Source: Apiospora phragmitis
Lineage: Eukaryota; Ascomycota; Sordariomycetes; Amphisphaeriales; Apiosporaceae
DNA: 64,000 nucleotides
Direction: 5' to 3'
NCBI GenBank assembly: GCA_038363925.1
Contig: JAQQWL010000009.1
Coordinates: forward strand, 1,054,001 to 1,118,000
The notes under the pieces were generated by a model. That model worked only from the letters and a program-made list of their open reading frames with translations, was not told the origin of the DNA and did no database searches. Made by a program: the position numbers and the translations under genes. Positions within the stretch are counted from its first letter, which is position 1. Every line of letters begins with the position of its first letter. This document shows positions 10,702 to 22,049 of this stretch, piece by piece.

Positions 10702-11573
10702 TCACAGAGCAAAGAACACAGCTGCCACAACGGCGATGCCCGTCAGCATACCGCTAGCCTGGCGCGACCACGCCTCGCCCTTGACGGGGAGCCCGGTCTG
10801 CTTGCCCGGGTTAGTAGCGCCGCCGCTGCCCTTAGCGGCGCCGGGCGTAGTGGAGGTAGAGTTTCCCTTGGAGCCGCCCTTGGTCGCGTCGGCGGCGGGC
10901 CCGGGGTTGGACACGGTGAAGAAGTTGCCCGCGACCACCTTGTCCTGCAGCTTGGCCTTGGTCAGGACCGCCTCGGCCTGGAAGCCCTGGCGGTTCGCGG
11001 CCGCGTCCGTCAGCACCTTGAGCTGGTCCGGCGTGGCAGCCGACGTGTCTACCAGGATCTCCGTGTAGCGGTGCTGGAGCGGCGTGCGCGCGGGCGGCGC
11101 GGGGCCGAAGTACGGCGCCGCAGCCTTGACGGTGCCGGGCACGGAGAGGGTGGAGCCGGTGCCGCTGGCGGCGACGGTCAGACCCGTCTGCATCCAGTGG
11201 AGGAGCGTGCTGGTCTTGCCCGCGGTGTCGGTCGGGATGTCGAGATCGATCATCATGACAGCGAAAGACTTGCCCTCGAGCTTCTTGCTCGTGGAGAGTG
11301 TAGGCGCATTGGCGGTTGCTGTGGGGCACGTCGCTTGTTAGTTTTCCATCATACCTTTTCTTGGGCTTTGCGACTCGAGCGCTGCTGCTCTTCCTCCCTC
11401 TGCCTGAGAATGGGTATTTGCTTACCGGCCTTGGTGAGCTCCTTTCCGCCCGAACCATCAGTCTTGCCAAAGGTCACAGTCAGAGCTTCTTGGGTGGCGG
11501 GCGTGAAGCCTGTGGGCGTGGACGCCAACGAGAGGGTGGCCGCGGCCAGAACAGTGACAAATGAGTACAACAT
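10702..11573 (-). CDS. Secreted, GPI-anchored PEBP-like protein
   Basis: This belongs to the phosphatidylethanolamine-binding protein superfamily in its fungal cell-surface form. Exons are 11573-11426 and 11318-10702 (intron 105 bp), giving 254 residues. The N terminus MLYSFVTVLAAATLSLAS is a signal peptide. The PEBP core shows FAVMMIDLDIPTD (the DPDxP-like ligand-pocket strand), TLLHWMQTGL (the LHW motif) and YFGPAPPARTPLQHRY (the GPxPP...HRY loop). After the domain comes a Ser/Gly/Thr linker (about residues 195-235) and a C-terminal hydrophobic tail, GMLTGIAVVAAVFFAL, preceded by small residues, as expected for a GPI attachment signal. Ligand and role are unknown; other PEBPs bind lipids or inhibit kinases or proteases. 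A long open frame on the opposite strand is a GC-rich shadow. Confidence 0.85.
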
Positions 11574-13769
11574 GGTGGAGTTGGGTGGATGTAAATATAT
11601 ACAGGTATATGCGTATATAATCACAGAAAAGAAGAAAGAGCAAGGTCTATAAAAAGAACACACGAAAAAGTGAAATATAAAGGAAGATGATGCAGATGAC
11701 CAGCAACGCAGTGGGTATATGATGATAACAACAGGAGCTCGTCTGTTTGAATTGACAGTGAGTCCCTGGAGAGAAGGTCGAAACGAGCGGTACGGGATGT
11801 TATCGACTATATATCCCAGAAGAAATCCTTCAGATTTTCTACAATGAGCGTGTAGCGAGATGGGGCATGTAGTGAGAGAGAGAGGTTTGATGTTCAGGAA
11901 CAGGGTCTGGCAGGACCCAGGCTAGTAAAATGCCCAGAGTCTGTAACCTATTGTCGATCACTCAGACAGACATTACCCCTGAATTGAAACGGGTTGGTGG
12001 GGGCTGCTACGTGCCAAGCACCGTAAGGGCCAAGCCACCCCAAGCGAATCCGATCTGACGCTCTCTCTGGGGGCTACTACTAGAAGCTGAGATGCTAGCC
12101 CGACCGAACCAGTTACTATTGAGCTCAGACCATCTGGCGAACTCACTAGTAGAGCGCTAAAAAGCAACGTCCCAACGCACCCTGCTGGTGGTGGACACGC
12201 GGCCCCGAGAGGTCCTATTGTAGAAGGTACATACTCAACGCGTCGCATGCTGGGGATTCTCGTCTCCGTCTTCCCGTGTCATGTAGTACTAGCTATATTT
12301 AGTAACGTGGGGATTAATTGCCAGCTTACATGACATGGTTTAAAGGCGAAAATGCGGCTTTGATCTTGATATAAGCCTCGTTCATCAGGTAAAAGTTGAT
12401 ATTGTTGGTTCCCTGGATATGTATGTACTGAGTCATGGCTGTTGTAGTGACATCGTAGCGTCTGCCTGCTAGAATGCAACTAGGCAGGGGCTGGTTGAGA
12501 GAGTTAGAGAGAGAAAAAACGAGAAGTGGCCGAACAAGATTGCGATTTTCATACTGCAAGTCTGCAATGATGTAAGCCTGTTGGCCTGGAGAATGGTGAT
12601 AGGCTTCGTTAGTGTTCAACTGACAAGCTGACAAAGCTGAGTTGAACCCACCAGGGTGCTGGCTGGTCTTGAGTGCCTTATTGGGTGGGGAGGTTTCAAT
12701 ACGTGGGAAACAGAATGGCACCGCCACACTCTGAAACGCACTTTCGAACCGTCGAGAGTGGATGAACCCCCGTGACTTGACTGGGCTTGAAAACGGGGCG
12801 AGCGCCATATGTATCTGTCAAGTGTAAGTTACCTAGTTGTGAACTCTATTCTCAACTTCGAAGAAAAGCTCCGTACGGGATGGACAGTGGTGAGGATGTT
12901 GTTGACTGAGACATGGCATCCAATATGGGTTTATGGCAACTCCAGCCACCCTACCTAATTAACTAACACACTGAAACAATAGCATCGATCTGTTGTCATT
13001 ATCAATGGAAGTGTAGGTATAGGCGGCGGTCGTTATTCATTTAAACCAACCTGTGCAGAACCAAGGATCCAAGGCAAGAATAATGTGGCTTAAGAAACGT
13101 TCTGCTTACTGGATACGTCGCTGCCTATCCGTGTCCAACGCCAAAGATTGACATGGGAGAGAAAATCGATAGCTTGCATGTGCCATGGACAGTGCTCCAT
13201 CAACATTCCTGCTCTCGAGCCGAACATACGAATGCCACAATGGAACCCCAAGGGTACCACAGTGACTGCTTTATTTTAGTTGTCGACAGTTGGTCCCTTT
13301 CTCGGCTGTTTTTGCAGGCCGGGTTGCGCAGCTAGCTACCTACCTAGCTTGGCGGCCTGGGGGATGATAAGGTCGGATACTTTGCTTAGCTAATACCCGC
13401 GCGGGAACCCTTTGTATTACTATCATCCCATAATCCTTAGAAATCAAGCACACCGCATTCTTTGGCTGCCTTTTGAGAGGAAATGATTATTATACGGATG
13501 ACAAATTGCGAACGAGTTGGGCTTCCGTTGTCCCAAGAATTCCACGGCATGGTGCAGTCTCGCTATAAAGCCGTATCGGTCCGCCGTCGCGCACTGACCG
13601 TTGACCCAAAACACCCGTTGTATAAGAGTTGCTTAAGGCATAATCATAGAGATCGTTATACAACAACCACAACCACCCAAACCACTTTCCCGGGCTCTCA
13701 ACTCGGTTCGCTGCATTTGTATTGTTTTCCTTCTTCCCGAACAATAGTACCGAGATCACGCGAAGAAAC
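11574..13769. other. Gene-free region between divergent PEBP and AIF-like genes
   Basis: About 2.2 kb lies between two divergent starts and so holds both promoters. A minus-strand ORF of 160 codons (12326-12808) is within the length expected by chance and has no recognisable feature. I see no supported gene. Confidence 0.55.
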
Positions 13770-14925
13770 ATGTCCAAGACCGTCGTTGTCCTCGGCGCTG
13801 GCCTGGGAGGCATCCCAGTCGCCCACTGGCTAGCAGACAAGTCTACGCAAACCGATCCGGACCTGCGCGTGGTCCTCGTCGCGCCCAACGACGAGTTCTT
13901 CTGGAACATCGCGTCTCCTCGCGTGGTAATACCCGGCGCCATGGGCGAGGAGCAAGGTCCTGTACAACATACCTGCCGCCTTTTCCAAGTACAGCCATGA
14001 CAAATTCGAATTCGTCCCCGGAAAGGCGGAATCGTTACATCCCGACGCCAATTCCGTCACAGTGGCCTTGAACGACGGCACCAAGCGCGATATTGCATAC
14101 CACACTATCGTCATCGCCACGGGTGCAGACGCGAGGGACGGCATGCCATGGAAGGTCGTGGGCACCAGCCAGCAGACCCGCGCTGCCATCTCTCAGCTGC
14201 GAGAACAGATTGAAAAAGCCTCGTCAATTGTCGTGGGTGGGGCTGGCATCACGGGCGTGGAACTTGCCGGAGAGCTGGGTTACAAGTATGCAAAGTCCGG
14301 AGTTAAATCCATCACCATCATTTCCGCCGATTCATTACCTCTGGAGAGCCGCATAATGAAGTCCACTCGCGAAACGGCCAAGAAGGAGCTTGAAAAGCTT
14401 CAAGTCAAGTATATCTCCGATGCGCGCATCTCTGGCGTGACCGAATCGGAGGGAAGCAAGGTCGTCGAGCTCACCAAGACGGATTCCACCAAAGTCGAGC
14501 TGAAAACGGACCTGTTTATACCGGCGTTTGGCATCAAGTACAACACTGAGTTTGCGCCGCCTGAGATGCGGGCTGATGATGGGCGCCTGCATCAGGATAC
14601 ATTCCTGCGAGCTCCCAAGTACAAGAACGTCTTCGTCATTGGAGACGCGGGAAACCTTCAGGTGGCCCAGGCGGCCACCCTGGGCGCCCAGGTTGAATAT
14701 TTGGCAAGGCAATTCGAAGCATACTTTAAAGACGGCAACGTCGAGGAGTACAAGCCGGATCCCAAGATCTTGTTGGCACTCTCCATCGGGCCGTCCCGAG
14801 CCACCGGTCAGGTGGGGACATGGAAACCTTTCAGCTTGATCCTATGGTGGTTCAAAGCTCGATATATGGGGACCGATGGTGCAGGCGATTTCGTTCAGGG
14901 AGTTAAGATCCTGAAGACCAAATAG
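13770..14925 (+). CDS. AIF/AMID-like FAD-dependent NAD(P)H oxidoreductase, with one apparent frameshift
   Basis: This is a class of the pyridine nucleotide-disulphide oxidoreductase fold related to AIFM2/FSP1 (AMID) and fungal Aif1-like proteins, which oxidise NAD(P)H and have been tied to quinone reduction and cell death. The protein starts MSKTVVVLGAGLGGIPVAHW (FAD-binding GxGxxG), has a second dinucleotide site SSIVVGGAGITGVELAGELG, and ends with the FAD-contacting block KNVFVIGDAGNLQVAQAA. Single exon. The frame changes at about 13951-13957, after GAMGEE: the conserved continuation KVLYNIPAAFSKYSHDKFEF is one base over, as if one extra base had been inserted. Allowing that, the product is about 384 residues, normal for the family. 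No intron fits, since the distance is too short. No clear mitochondrial presequence or membrane anchor is visible. Confidence 0.88.
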
Positions 14926-15298
14926 TTTGTGCTGTCGCGAAGGCAGTGTATACTGTATGGTCCCCGGGGTGTCGGTGTCGGTGTCGGTTCACATCTGTGA
15001 ATCTTTCAAGTAACACTCTGCAGCCATTCAAGCTTTTCGGTGGGTAGCGTTGATATACCATGTTTGCAATCATAAGTAGTCATAATGGTGAAACACCGCC
15101 TTAATAAGAATTTGTTCATTCCGTATCGCAACCTGGAAGTGATGCAGCAGCAGCTGAAGTGGTATTCAGCAATAAATGGGCTTCAACCTCGACCTGAGTC
15201 AACTGTAATGATCACCAAGGATATAGAAGAGGCCCGCATCATGCATACCATACATATGTGGCAGATGGCCCATGGAGCAAACTCTGGAGCCCCCTTTC
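14926..15298. other. Convergent intergenic region, AIF-like / DUF2011
   Basis: About 370 bp hold the 3' ends of two convergent genes. A short GGTGTC/GGTGTCGGT repetition near 14967-14988 is the only pattern seen. Confidence 0.6.
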
Positions 15299-16287
15299 TC
15301 ATTCCGGGCTTGTCTCTCTCGAGCTTGGTTCATCCGCACCCTCTCCGCCGGCGCCTTTCGCTGATCGTCGCTTTTCCCGGCGTTTGAGCTTCTTGGCCTT
15401 GTTGAGCCTCTTCCTCTTCTCTTTCAGATGCTCTTCCTTGTCGGCGAGCTTCTTCTTCACGGCCTCTTCCTTTTCTCTCTTGGCCTTGTCTCGCGTGCGC
15501 AAGAGGACTCTTCGCTTCTTACCGGGCCGCGTCCTCTTGCTCTCGCCCATAGTCGTGTCCCCTACGCCATCGACGTCGGGCAGGGTCTTGGGGATTTTGT
15601 CGGCTGCGACGGTGATCTTGGTGACCCTCCAAGGCTTCTCCAGTCCCCATTTTCGCTGCTTGGCATTGGCCATCAGATACTCCGTGCTCATCGCTGCAAA
15701 CTTGAATTGCGCCATGGTTTCCTGATCTGGCGTATCGGCCAGATAGTATGACTGTGGTCTCCGGGCACGACGAACTCAGCTTTGCCGCCAACCTGGGTCT
15801 CATCACCCTGCTTAATGACAACGGTATGCGAGGGTTCTTCATCACGGAACAGACGAAAAGTCAATGCAACCTCATCTGGGTTGTTCGCGTCTGACGCCAG
15901 TAGCTCCCCATCGGTTCCAGTAGGAGGGTTATTGGCTCCTTCGTCTGAAGCAACTGCCGTCCCCGATTTCTGGGCCGGGGTATCAGCAGCGCCCGGGGCA
16001 GGTAATGAAGATGGCGATAAGATGTCCAGATCTAGCAGGCCAGCTAATTGCGCCCTCAGTCTCTCGCGCAGCTCTGTATCCACTTGACCATCCTGGCTCA
16101 TCAAGTCATCACCATCATCATCAGAAGGTGGTGCGGAGCTGTACAGGTCTTCTCTCCTGACTCTGCACACATAAACCTGTTAGTTTCGGTAGTCATCCTC
16201 CAGAACAGCTACAGAAAAAAAGGAGCCCAGGCTGCCGAGTAATTGGTGCAATGGAACTAACCGCTTAGCCTCCGGGATATCAAACAT
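15299..16287 (-). CDS. DUF2011 family fungal protein, with one apparent frameshift
   Basis: This is a fungal protein of unknown function with a basic C terminus. Exon 1 (16287-16262) encodes MFDIPEAKR and joins after a 99 bp intron to exon 2 (16162-15299), which continues VRREDLYSS. The start MFDIPEAKRVRR is characteristic of the family. The middle is acidic and low in complexity. A conserved stretch SYYLADTPDQETMAQFK is followed by MANAKQRKWGLEKPWRV and a Lys/Arg-rich tail with alternating charge (KREKEEAVKKKLADKEEHLK), probably helical and possibly nuclear or nucleolar. The reading frame shifts near 15763-15765: EFVVPG continues out of frame, while adding one C in the run restores RRPQSYYLADT. 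With that the product is about 296 residues. Confidence 0.82.
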
Positions 16288-18590
16288 GATGGGTACTGCT
16301 TGACACAACAAGCAGAGCTGTGACACATATAGACCGTGTATTAATGCCCAGGTCGGCGTGGGAAAACTCTTCTTCGTCCCGCGAAGGTTTGTCGCAGTTG
16401 ACGATGAAACTTATGGATCACGCGCGCGTGGTAATGCAAATGCAAGTGCAAGTGCAAGTGCAGGGTAGATCAGATCAGATCAAATCAAAACCCAAGATTT
16501 GAGTTCGTTGATAATTTGTTCGTCGAGAGACGGAAAGGCTGGAAGCAAGCCTTGGGAAACCACCAGGATGGGTAAGAGGTATTGAGTGAGTCCAGTTTAT
16601 TTTGGGTTCAGGTAGGATCGGGGGCGGAGATTAAAAGAGGTGCTGGAGCCAATGGAAATGCCGACAGATTAGAAGCGACAGAGAGCGGGACGGGCGATAG
16701 CGAAGTCGTAGTCTAAAATGGGACATGTCGCGAAAGCTGGAAGTTAACATGAGAGAGCCACATGGCCCAGCACGGGGCAACTTTACCACGCTGGCGGAAC
16801 CCATGAACGGAACACCATGCTGTCTGTCCGTCCATGTCCATGTCCCTCCCCCCCCGTCAGCTGTCTGATCGACGCCCGCCAAAGGACGCCCATCTTGCAC
16901 CCTCACATCTCGCCCGCGCACCTATTCCGCCTGCCATGTATGTACGTACTCACCGTTGCAGTCCTTCAAGCCTCCGACGTGCGATGGAAGGGATCTGCCT
17001 GCTAAATCGTGCCTGGCTTTGTGATCAATCATAAGTTTCAGTACCCTCCTTGGGGTCCAGGAGGCCGGGTTTGTTGAGACGCCCCGTCGGCTGGTGGACA
17101 CTAAGAATGCGGTCTGCATGTATTGCGAGGCATGTCTGTAGAACATCATCGCCCGACAGGGTATACATGCGGGCTTGCCAATGATTTGCACAAGGGATTA
17201 CTGGGCTTCCAATACAATTCTCCTTTTCATGTCACCGGGGGGGGGGCGGCCGGGGTCTCGAGATCGGTCAAGAAGTACAGAGTAGGTGCAGTAAATATTT
17301 GTATATAGTAGGTAGGGTGTTTGGCTTATTTTTCTCCCTCTTCATATAATTACTATCATCCGTTTCCTGCAGCCAGCCGGAATAGCTCACCTGTTTTCCT
17401 GGCCATCCCGTATTTCCTCTCTTTTTGTGTGCCGTCTCCCTTGTTACCCTTTTCCTTTCCTCTGGCACAAGCACACGTATAAATATGCATCCAGAGCCAA
17501 CGAGCATTCCGCCTGATTGATGTTCCCGGTCTGTGGCATGTTTGCTGCCACCGAGTACCTTCCCTGTCGTGCTGCATGAGACCATGCGACCGCCCTTCAT
17601 ATCATCCAACCCTAGCAACGCCATCGACTCACGTTCTGGAAAAGATGGCTTCCTGCTTCGACCACCACCGGCCCATGGGTGAAGAGAGGAACACATCACC
17701 TCCCAGGCCGAACAGCCTTCCGAACGAACAGCATGCTTGACACAACATGAACAAACAACTCATATTCCCTCATATCCTCGGTCACTCAACAACCCCGGGC
17801 CCCATTCATTCCAATCCCGAGACCGTTTCACTTAAGGGCGCACAAGTCCATCCATCAGGCACACAAGCTTCAACACAATTGGATCTTTCTTCTTCTGTCT
17901 CTTGATTGCTTCTCTCTCTAACGGCAAGGGGATATCGAAACAAATAATGATGTGTGCAGCCCAGAGAGCCTAACGCCGGTGTTCGCCTTTTTCCTCGACG
18001 GACTGTGCCATTTCCCTTTCTCCTCTCTCGCGAGAAGAAAACCGTGGTAACCAAACAGGAGGGGGTAAAAGCCATACACTTTTATACAAAGTCGGGGGTT
18101 GGGTCGGTAGGGACCGCGTAAAACAACAACAACAACAACAAAACAACACCAGCTTGTCCAAATGGCGGTATGACAGAGGCTCAACAAAATCCACCGACGC
18201 CGACGAACCAAAGGCTCTTCCAAGAAACAAAGTATTACACACCTAGTAGTGTGGTCCTCTCTTTCTCTCTCTCTTGTGTAAGAGGGTAGCCGTCCCCGAT
18301 ATCCGGCCTACCATGGTTACGCCCCTTTTTTTGAAGAGACGCCCTTCCTCTAAGTTCCACCGCCCGAGCTCGTTTTCCGGCTCGTTGTTCGATCATTAAT
18401 TACGTATGTATAGGTATTGTTCGGGTATGTTACAGATGGGGGGTATTATAAGGGTATGTGGGTGGTAGTGCTTTAAGTCTCGACCCCGGAACGAATCCAC
18501 GCTCAGGTTGATCGAGCAGAATGGTATAAGTCTCAACATCTAGTGGAGGAGTAGGTGGTTGGATATTAGGAAGCGACTGGGCCCGCTGTC
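16288..18590. other. Gene-free region between DUF2011 and the NDT80-like gene
   Basis: About 2.3 kb contain short repeats near 16436-16490 (GCAAGT and AGATC units) and an AAC microsatellite near 18121-18141. The right part probably includes the 3' UTR of the NDT80-like gene and the left part the DUF2011 promoter. No supported coding region. Confidence 0.55.
18120..18147. repeat. AAC microsatellite
   Basis: Five to six AAC units with flanking degenerate copies, in non-coding DNA downstream of the NDT80-like gene. Confidence 0.85.
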
Positions 18591-20683
18591 TTAGGAGGGG
18601 CTCCAGTTATAGCTGCCATAACCAGCCGGCGCCGGGTGGTGATCCGTCTTCAGAGGCGGCATGGCGTGACCAGACTTGTACTGGTCTTGGTAGCCATATG
18701 GCCGGCTCTCTGTGTTGTGGTACGCCTGGACCGAGGCGGGCTCACCAGCCGTGGTGGTCCAGGTGTTGGGAGGCGGGTAGTAGTCGCGCGTCGGCTGGTG
18801 GTGGCCGGCCGAGTTGCTATCACCAGTAGTATAGGTGGTGGGAGAGCTCATCTGGCTCTGGTTGCTGTTCACCGGGACGTACGATCCGTATCGGTATTCC
18901 GACGACTCGTTATTCGATATGGAGCCGGCGCTGTGCACCGAGGTATGGCTCGCGTGACGAGGGCTCTTCGAAGGCCGCCCGCTCTCCACGTATCTCGGCA
19001 CGCTCAGGTTGTTATGGTCATGGGGCGCACCCATGGAGGAAGTTGAGACCGACAGCTGAGGCGGGGCAGAGCTTCCAGGGACGTATGCGTATTGTGTCCG
19101 TATCGAGGGCGGTTGCTCGCTGGCAACCATGGAGAGCTGCACCGGCGGCATCGACGACTGCAAGGGCATCTCTTGCGGTTCCGGGTTGTAACCCTGGGGT
19201 CCAGAAAGCGGCATTTTCTGGTAAGAATCTGCAGGAATGCTGGTAGGAGGGTAGCTCGCCGTGGCAGACGACGGCATGGAAGACATCGGATGTTGTCCGG
19301 GAGGGCTCCAATTCGGGTAAGAACTGCAAATCACTGTTAGTATTGCCCGCGACTCGGTTTTGCTTCTCCAAGGTAAGCTTACTTGGATCTCATAGTCATC
19401 GGGCTGCCGGGTAGCTTCGACGCATTGAAGGTAAAGGCGGTTCGAGGTAACTCGAGGTTCAGCCCTCTTAGTTTTGATTCTTGCGGCTTCACGGCCAGAG
19501 GTCCGGCAACAACGCCCAGGCCTGTCTCGACCAGTGCCTGCCCTCTGGAACCAGCGCTCGATCCCAGGAGAGGAATTTCTTTCCTAGCCTGGAAATTCCG
19601 GGGGCTGCGACCACGGACAACAATGGGCGCTGTGGTGTACTCAGTGAGGACCGCCTTCGTTCCATCCGACAGTGTTCCGACAACCTTCAGGTGCAGCACG
19701 AAATGTTGTTGAAGCTCCTTTCTCCGTCCGTTGTTGGCAGTGGCGCTATGACAAAATTAGTACAGTGAAAGGCAAAGACCCTGGATCAGGTGAGTTTACT
19801 TACATTCTGAATTGCAGTCGCCTCCAGCCGATCGGGTAGACCGCGTACTCGCCGTCCGCTTCCGGTCCATCCTCTTGGAAAGGAATCAGGCAAAGCCGCA
19901 GGTTCCTGGTCGGCGGTCTGGGGCATCTCGGAGGAGTTGGGGGAGGCGTCTTCCAGGGGATGACGATCAGGCGGACTGGGTGGCCATCCACCGATTCAAT
20001 TGCTGAAATGGTCACCTCGGTGCTGCTCACCGGGACCGATTCACCGGTCTCCTGGCGTATGACCGACAGTTGACCCCTTGGTGTTATCAAAGAGCCACTG
20101 ATCTGGAACAAGTTCCTCCGGTAGCAAGTCAACTCGGGCTGCAGCAGGGAGCCGTCGCTGCTGTTCGAAGGCATCTCGGAGAGGAAGAACATGCCGTGGA
20201 GCTGTGCGTTCAGCTCCAGCTGCTGATACCGGCCATGCTGATCCACAATGGTGTGCTTGTCCTGCGCCTTGCGGAAGGACAAAAGCTTGTGGTCATGGTT
20301 GACGGTAAGCTTCGTGCCGTCATCTCGGAGATCCTGAACAATTTCCTGGTAAGGGGCTGCTCGGTCTGCGAGTACGGACGCTTCAGGTTGGGGTAGCTGT
20401 GGTGCTGCTGCATGGGCGTATGGTGTCTGTCAAAGGCGTTGGTCTCGTCCTGGGAGTACCTCTGGTACGGATAAGGATGCTGCATGGGATGACCGCTCCG
20501 GGGCCGATCCGGATGTTGCGAGGAGCCCACGGTGGGATGGTGATGGAGTGAGGACTCCATGTTGCTGGGAAAACGAGTTGATAATGGCACAGCCGGTCCG
20601 CTGTAGCTCGACCAAAGACTACCGTGAGGCGCCTCCGGCTTCAACTCTGCCATAGTCGCCGTTAGTGTCGTCGTGGTGGACAT
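18591..20683 (-). CDS. vib-1: NDT80/PhoG-type p53-like transcription factor (VIB-1/XprG-like), with an apparent frameshift
   Basis: Fungal NDT80-domain factors control meiosis, starvation-induced proteases (XprG) and heterokaryon incompatibility cell death (VIB-1). Exons are 20683-19804, 19745-19383 and 19323-18591 (introns 58 and 59 bp). Allowing one missing base, the phases close and give 658 residues, close to what I recall for VIB-1. The DNA-binding domain (about residues 110-380) shows LRDDGTKLTVNHDHKLLSF, PELTCYRRNLFQISGS, ESVDGHPVRLIVIPWKTPPP, TANNGRRKELQQHFVLHLKV and VVRGRSPRNFQARKEIPLLG. The N terminus is His/Pro/Ser-rich and the long C terminus is Ser/Pro/Gln/Tyr-rich, like an activation domain. 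The break is in a C run (20353-20356, GGGG on +), where EQP should read on as PYQEIVQDLR. A second, compensated slip may lie at 19886-19932. NDT80 membership is firm; assignment to vib-1 and not a paralogue is probable only. Confidence 0.87.
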
Positions 20684-21192
20684 GGGAGCATATCTCGATG
20701 TTCCGATCCGAGAGGGAGAAGAAGACGTCTTGTAGGTGGCTAGCCGAGGAGTCGGCTAAGGTGTTGCTGATCTAGGTGTAGATTTCGGTACCATCAACTG
20801 CTTGGATCTGGATGATGCAATGGGAGTAAAGAGAGAGAAAATAGTCCAATGTAATGCTTCCTTCTTTGATCCTACCGAGTAACGTCAGGCTATGGCTTGG
20901 GTTGTATGTGAAGTCTGGATTAGAGTGAACTTCAGGAACGCGAGGTTGCAGGGCAGAGTGTACTTGTATGGAATGGATGGCTCCGGTAGATGGTGCTAGT
21001 GGGAGGGGGGTGGCTTCGTGCAAGTCGCGGCACTAAACACTATTCTTCGGGCAGTTTAACGGTTGACAAGAGCAAGGGTCTGGACGAGGACCTAATCAGG
21101 CCTAGGGTAGAGGGGAGGAGATGATGGATAACCTGGGTCTAGCACAGATGTCCGAGTACATCCCACTGTCAGAGCTACAGGCCCGCCCCTAG

Positions 21193-21244
21193 AGCAGCAG
21201 CAGCAGCAAGCAGCAGCATGTGTGTGTGTGTGTGTGTGTGTGTG
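21193..21244. repeat. Compound AGC and TG microsatellite
   Basis: An AGC-rich stretch (21193-21218) runs directly into about 13 TG units (21219-21244), within the putative upstream region of the NDT80-like gene. Confidence 0.95.
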
Positions 21245-22021
21245 CGTGGGTGGGTGGTGTATGCTAGGTAGGCCATGTATTGCGGTACAGTACAGTGCAT
21301 CCAGCCAGCCAGCCCGTGTGTGGGAAAATCTTAAGAGAGGGCGATGGATGATCTGGGCCAGGGTACCACATTCCAGGATCCTCTTTGGACGGGGGCTCTG
21401 ATATTCCTGGATGAAGGTACACTGAGGGACCGTTGCACTCAGGCGCGGTCAAACGCCAAGGGAAGTGTCAAGGAGAGCCTCTAGGCTTATGGCAGCGTTT
21501 CGAAAATCACGAACGATGATCGGAATTCCATCACTCCATGAAACGTACCAAAATGGAATATGTCAGTCAATAACGAAGTTCTGTTATGAGAGCAGCAATT
21601 TTGCACACACACAGTCTCTCTCTTGTCGAGCAAGAAGATAAGCATGTACCCAGAGGCTGTGATAGACGAGACCAAAGCACCGCAGTATATTACGATTATG
21701 CTTTCCGAGTACACGAGCCAGCTTCTGATACCAGAGGACCCTCCTGCTCGCGCCTATGCCGACTTTTTTAGAGGGCCGGCCAAAGTACAGTACTTCCGCA
21801 AGGCACTGCTGCAGTAGGTATTGTGCGGTGCGTGTGGCATGGCAGGCCAGAGAACCGAACGGCAAAACCCTCTTTCCTCTCACTCTCTCACAAGCAGCGC
21901 ATGTAGGTGGATGGAGTAGGCAGGTATGGATGACATGGGTCAAGATGGGGGCACGGGGAGAAATCGACTGATGTGTCCTGGAGCCATTCACAGGCAAGCC
22001 TTGTCTCTTGCAGCAGCACAC

Positions 22022-22049
22022 ACAGCAAGCAAGCAAGCAAGCAAGCAGC
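22022..22049. repeat. AAGC tetranucleotide repeat
   Basis: Six to seven tandem AAGC units in non-coding DNA. Confidence 0.9.

Noticed and set aside
10678..11652. 324-codon plus-strand ORF opposite the PEBP-like gene
   Set aside because: Shadow of a GC-rich coding exon; the minus strand has signal peptide, PEBP motifs and GPI tail.
12326..12808. 160-codon minus-strand ORF
   Set aside because: Chance length, no recognisable motif, no intron-exon context.
13924..13956. A short intron to explain the AIF-like frame change
   Set aside because: The possible intron would be about 32 bp, too short for fungal splicing, and would delete conserved sequence.
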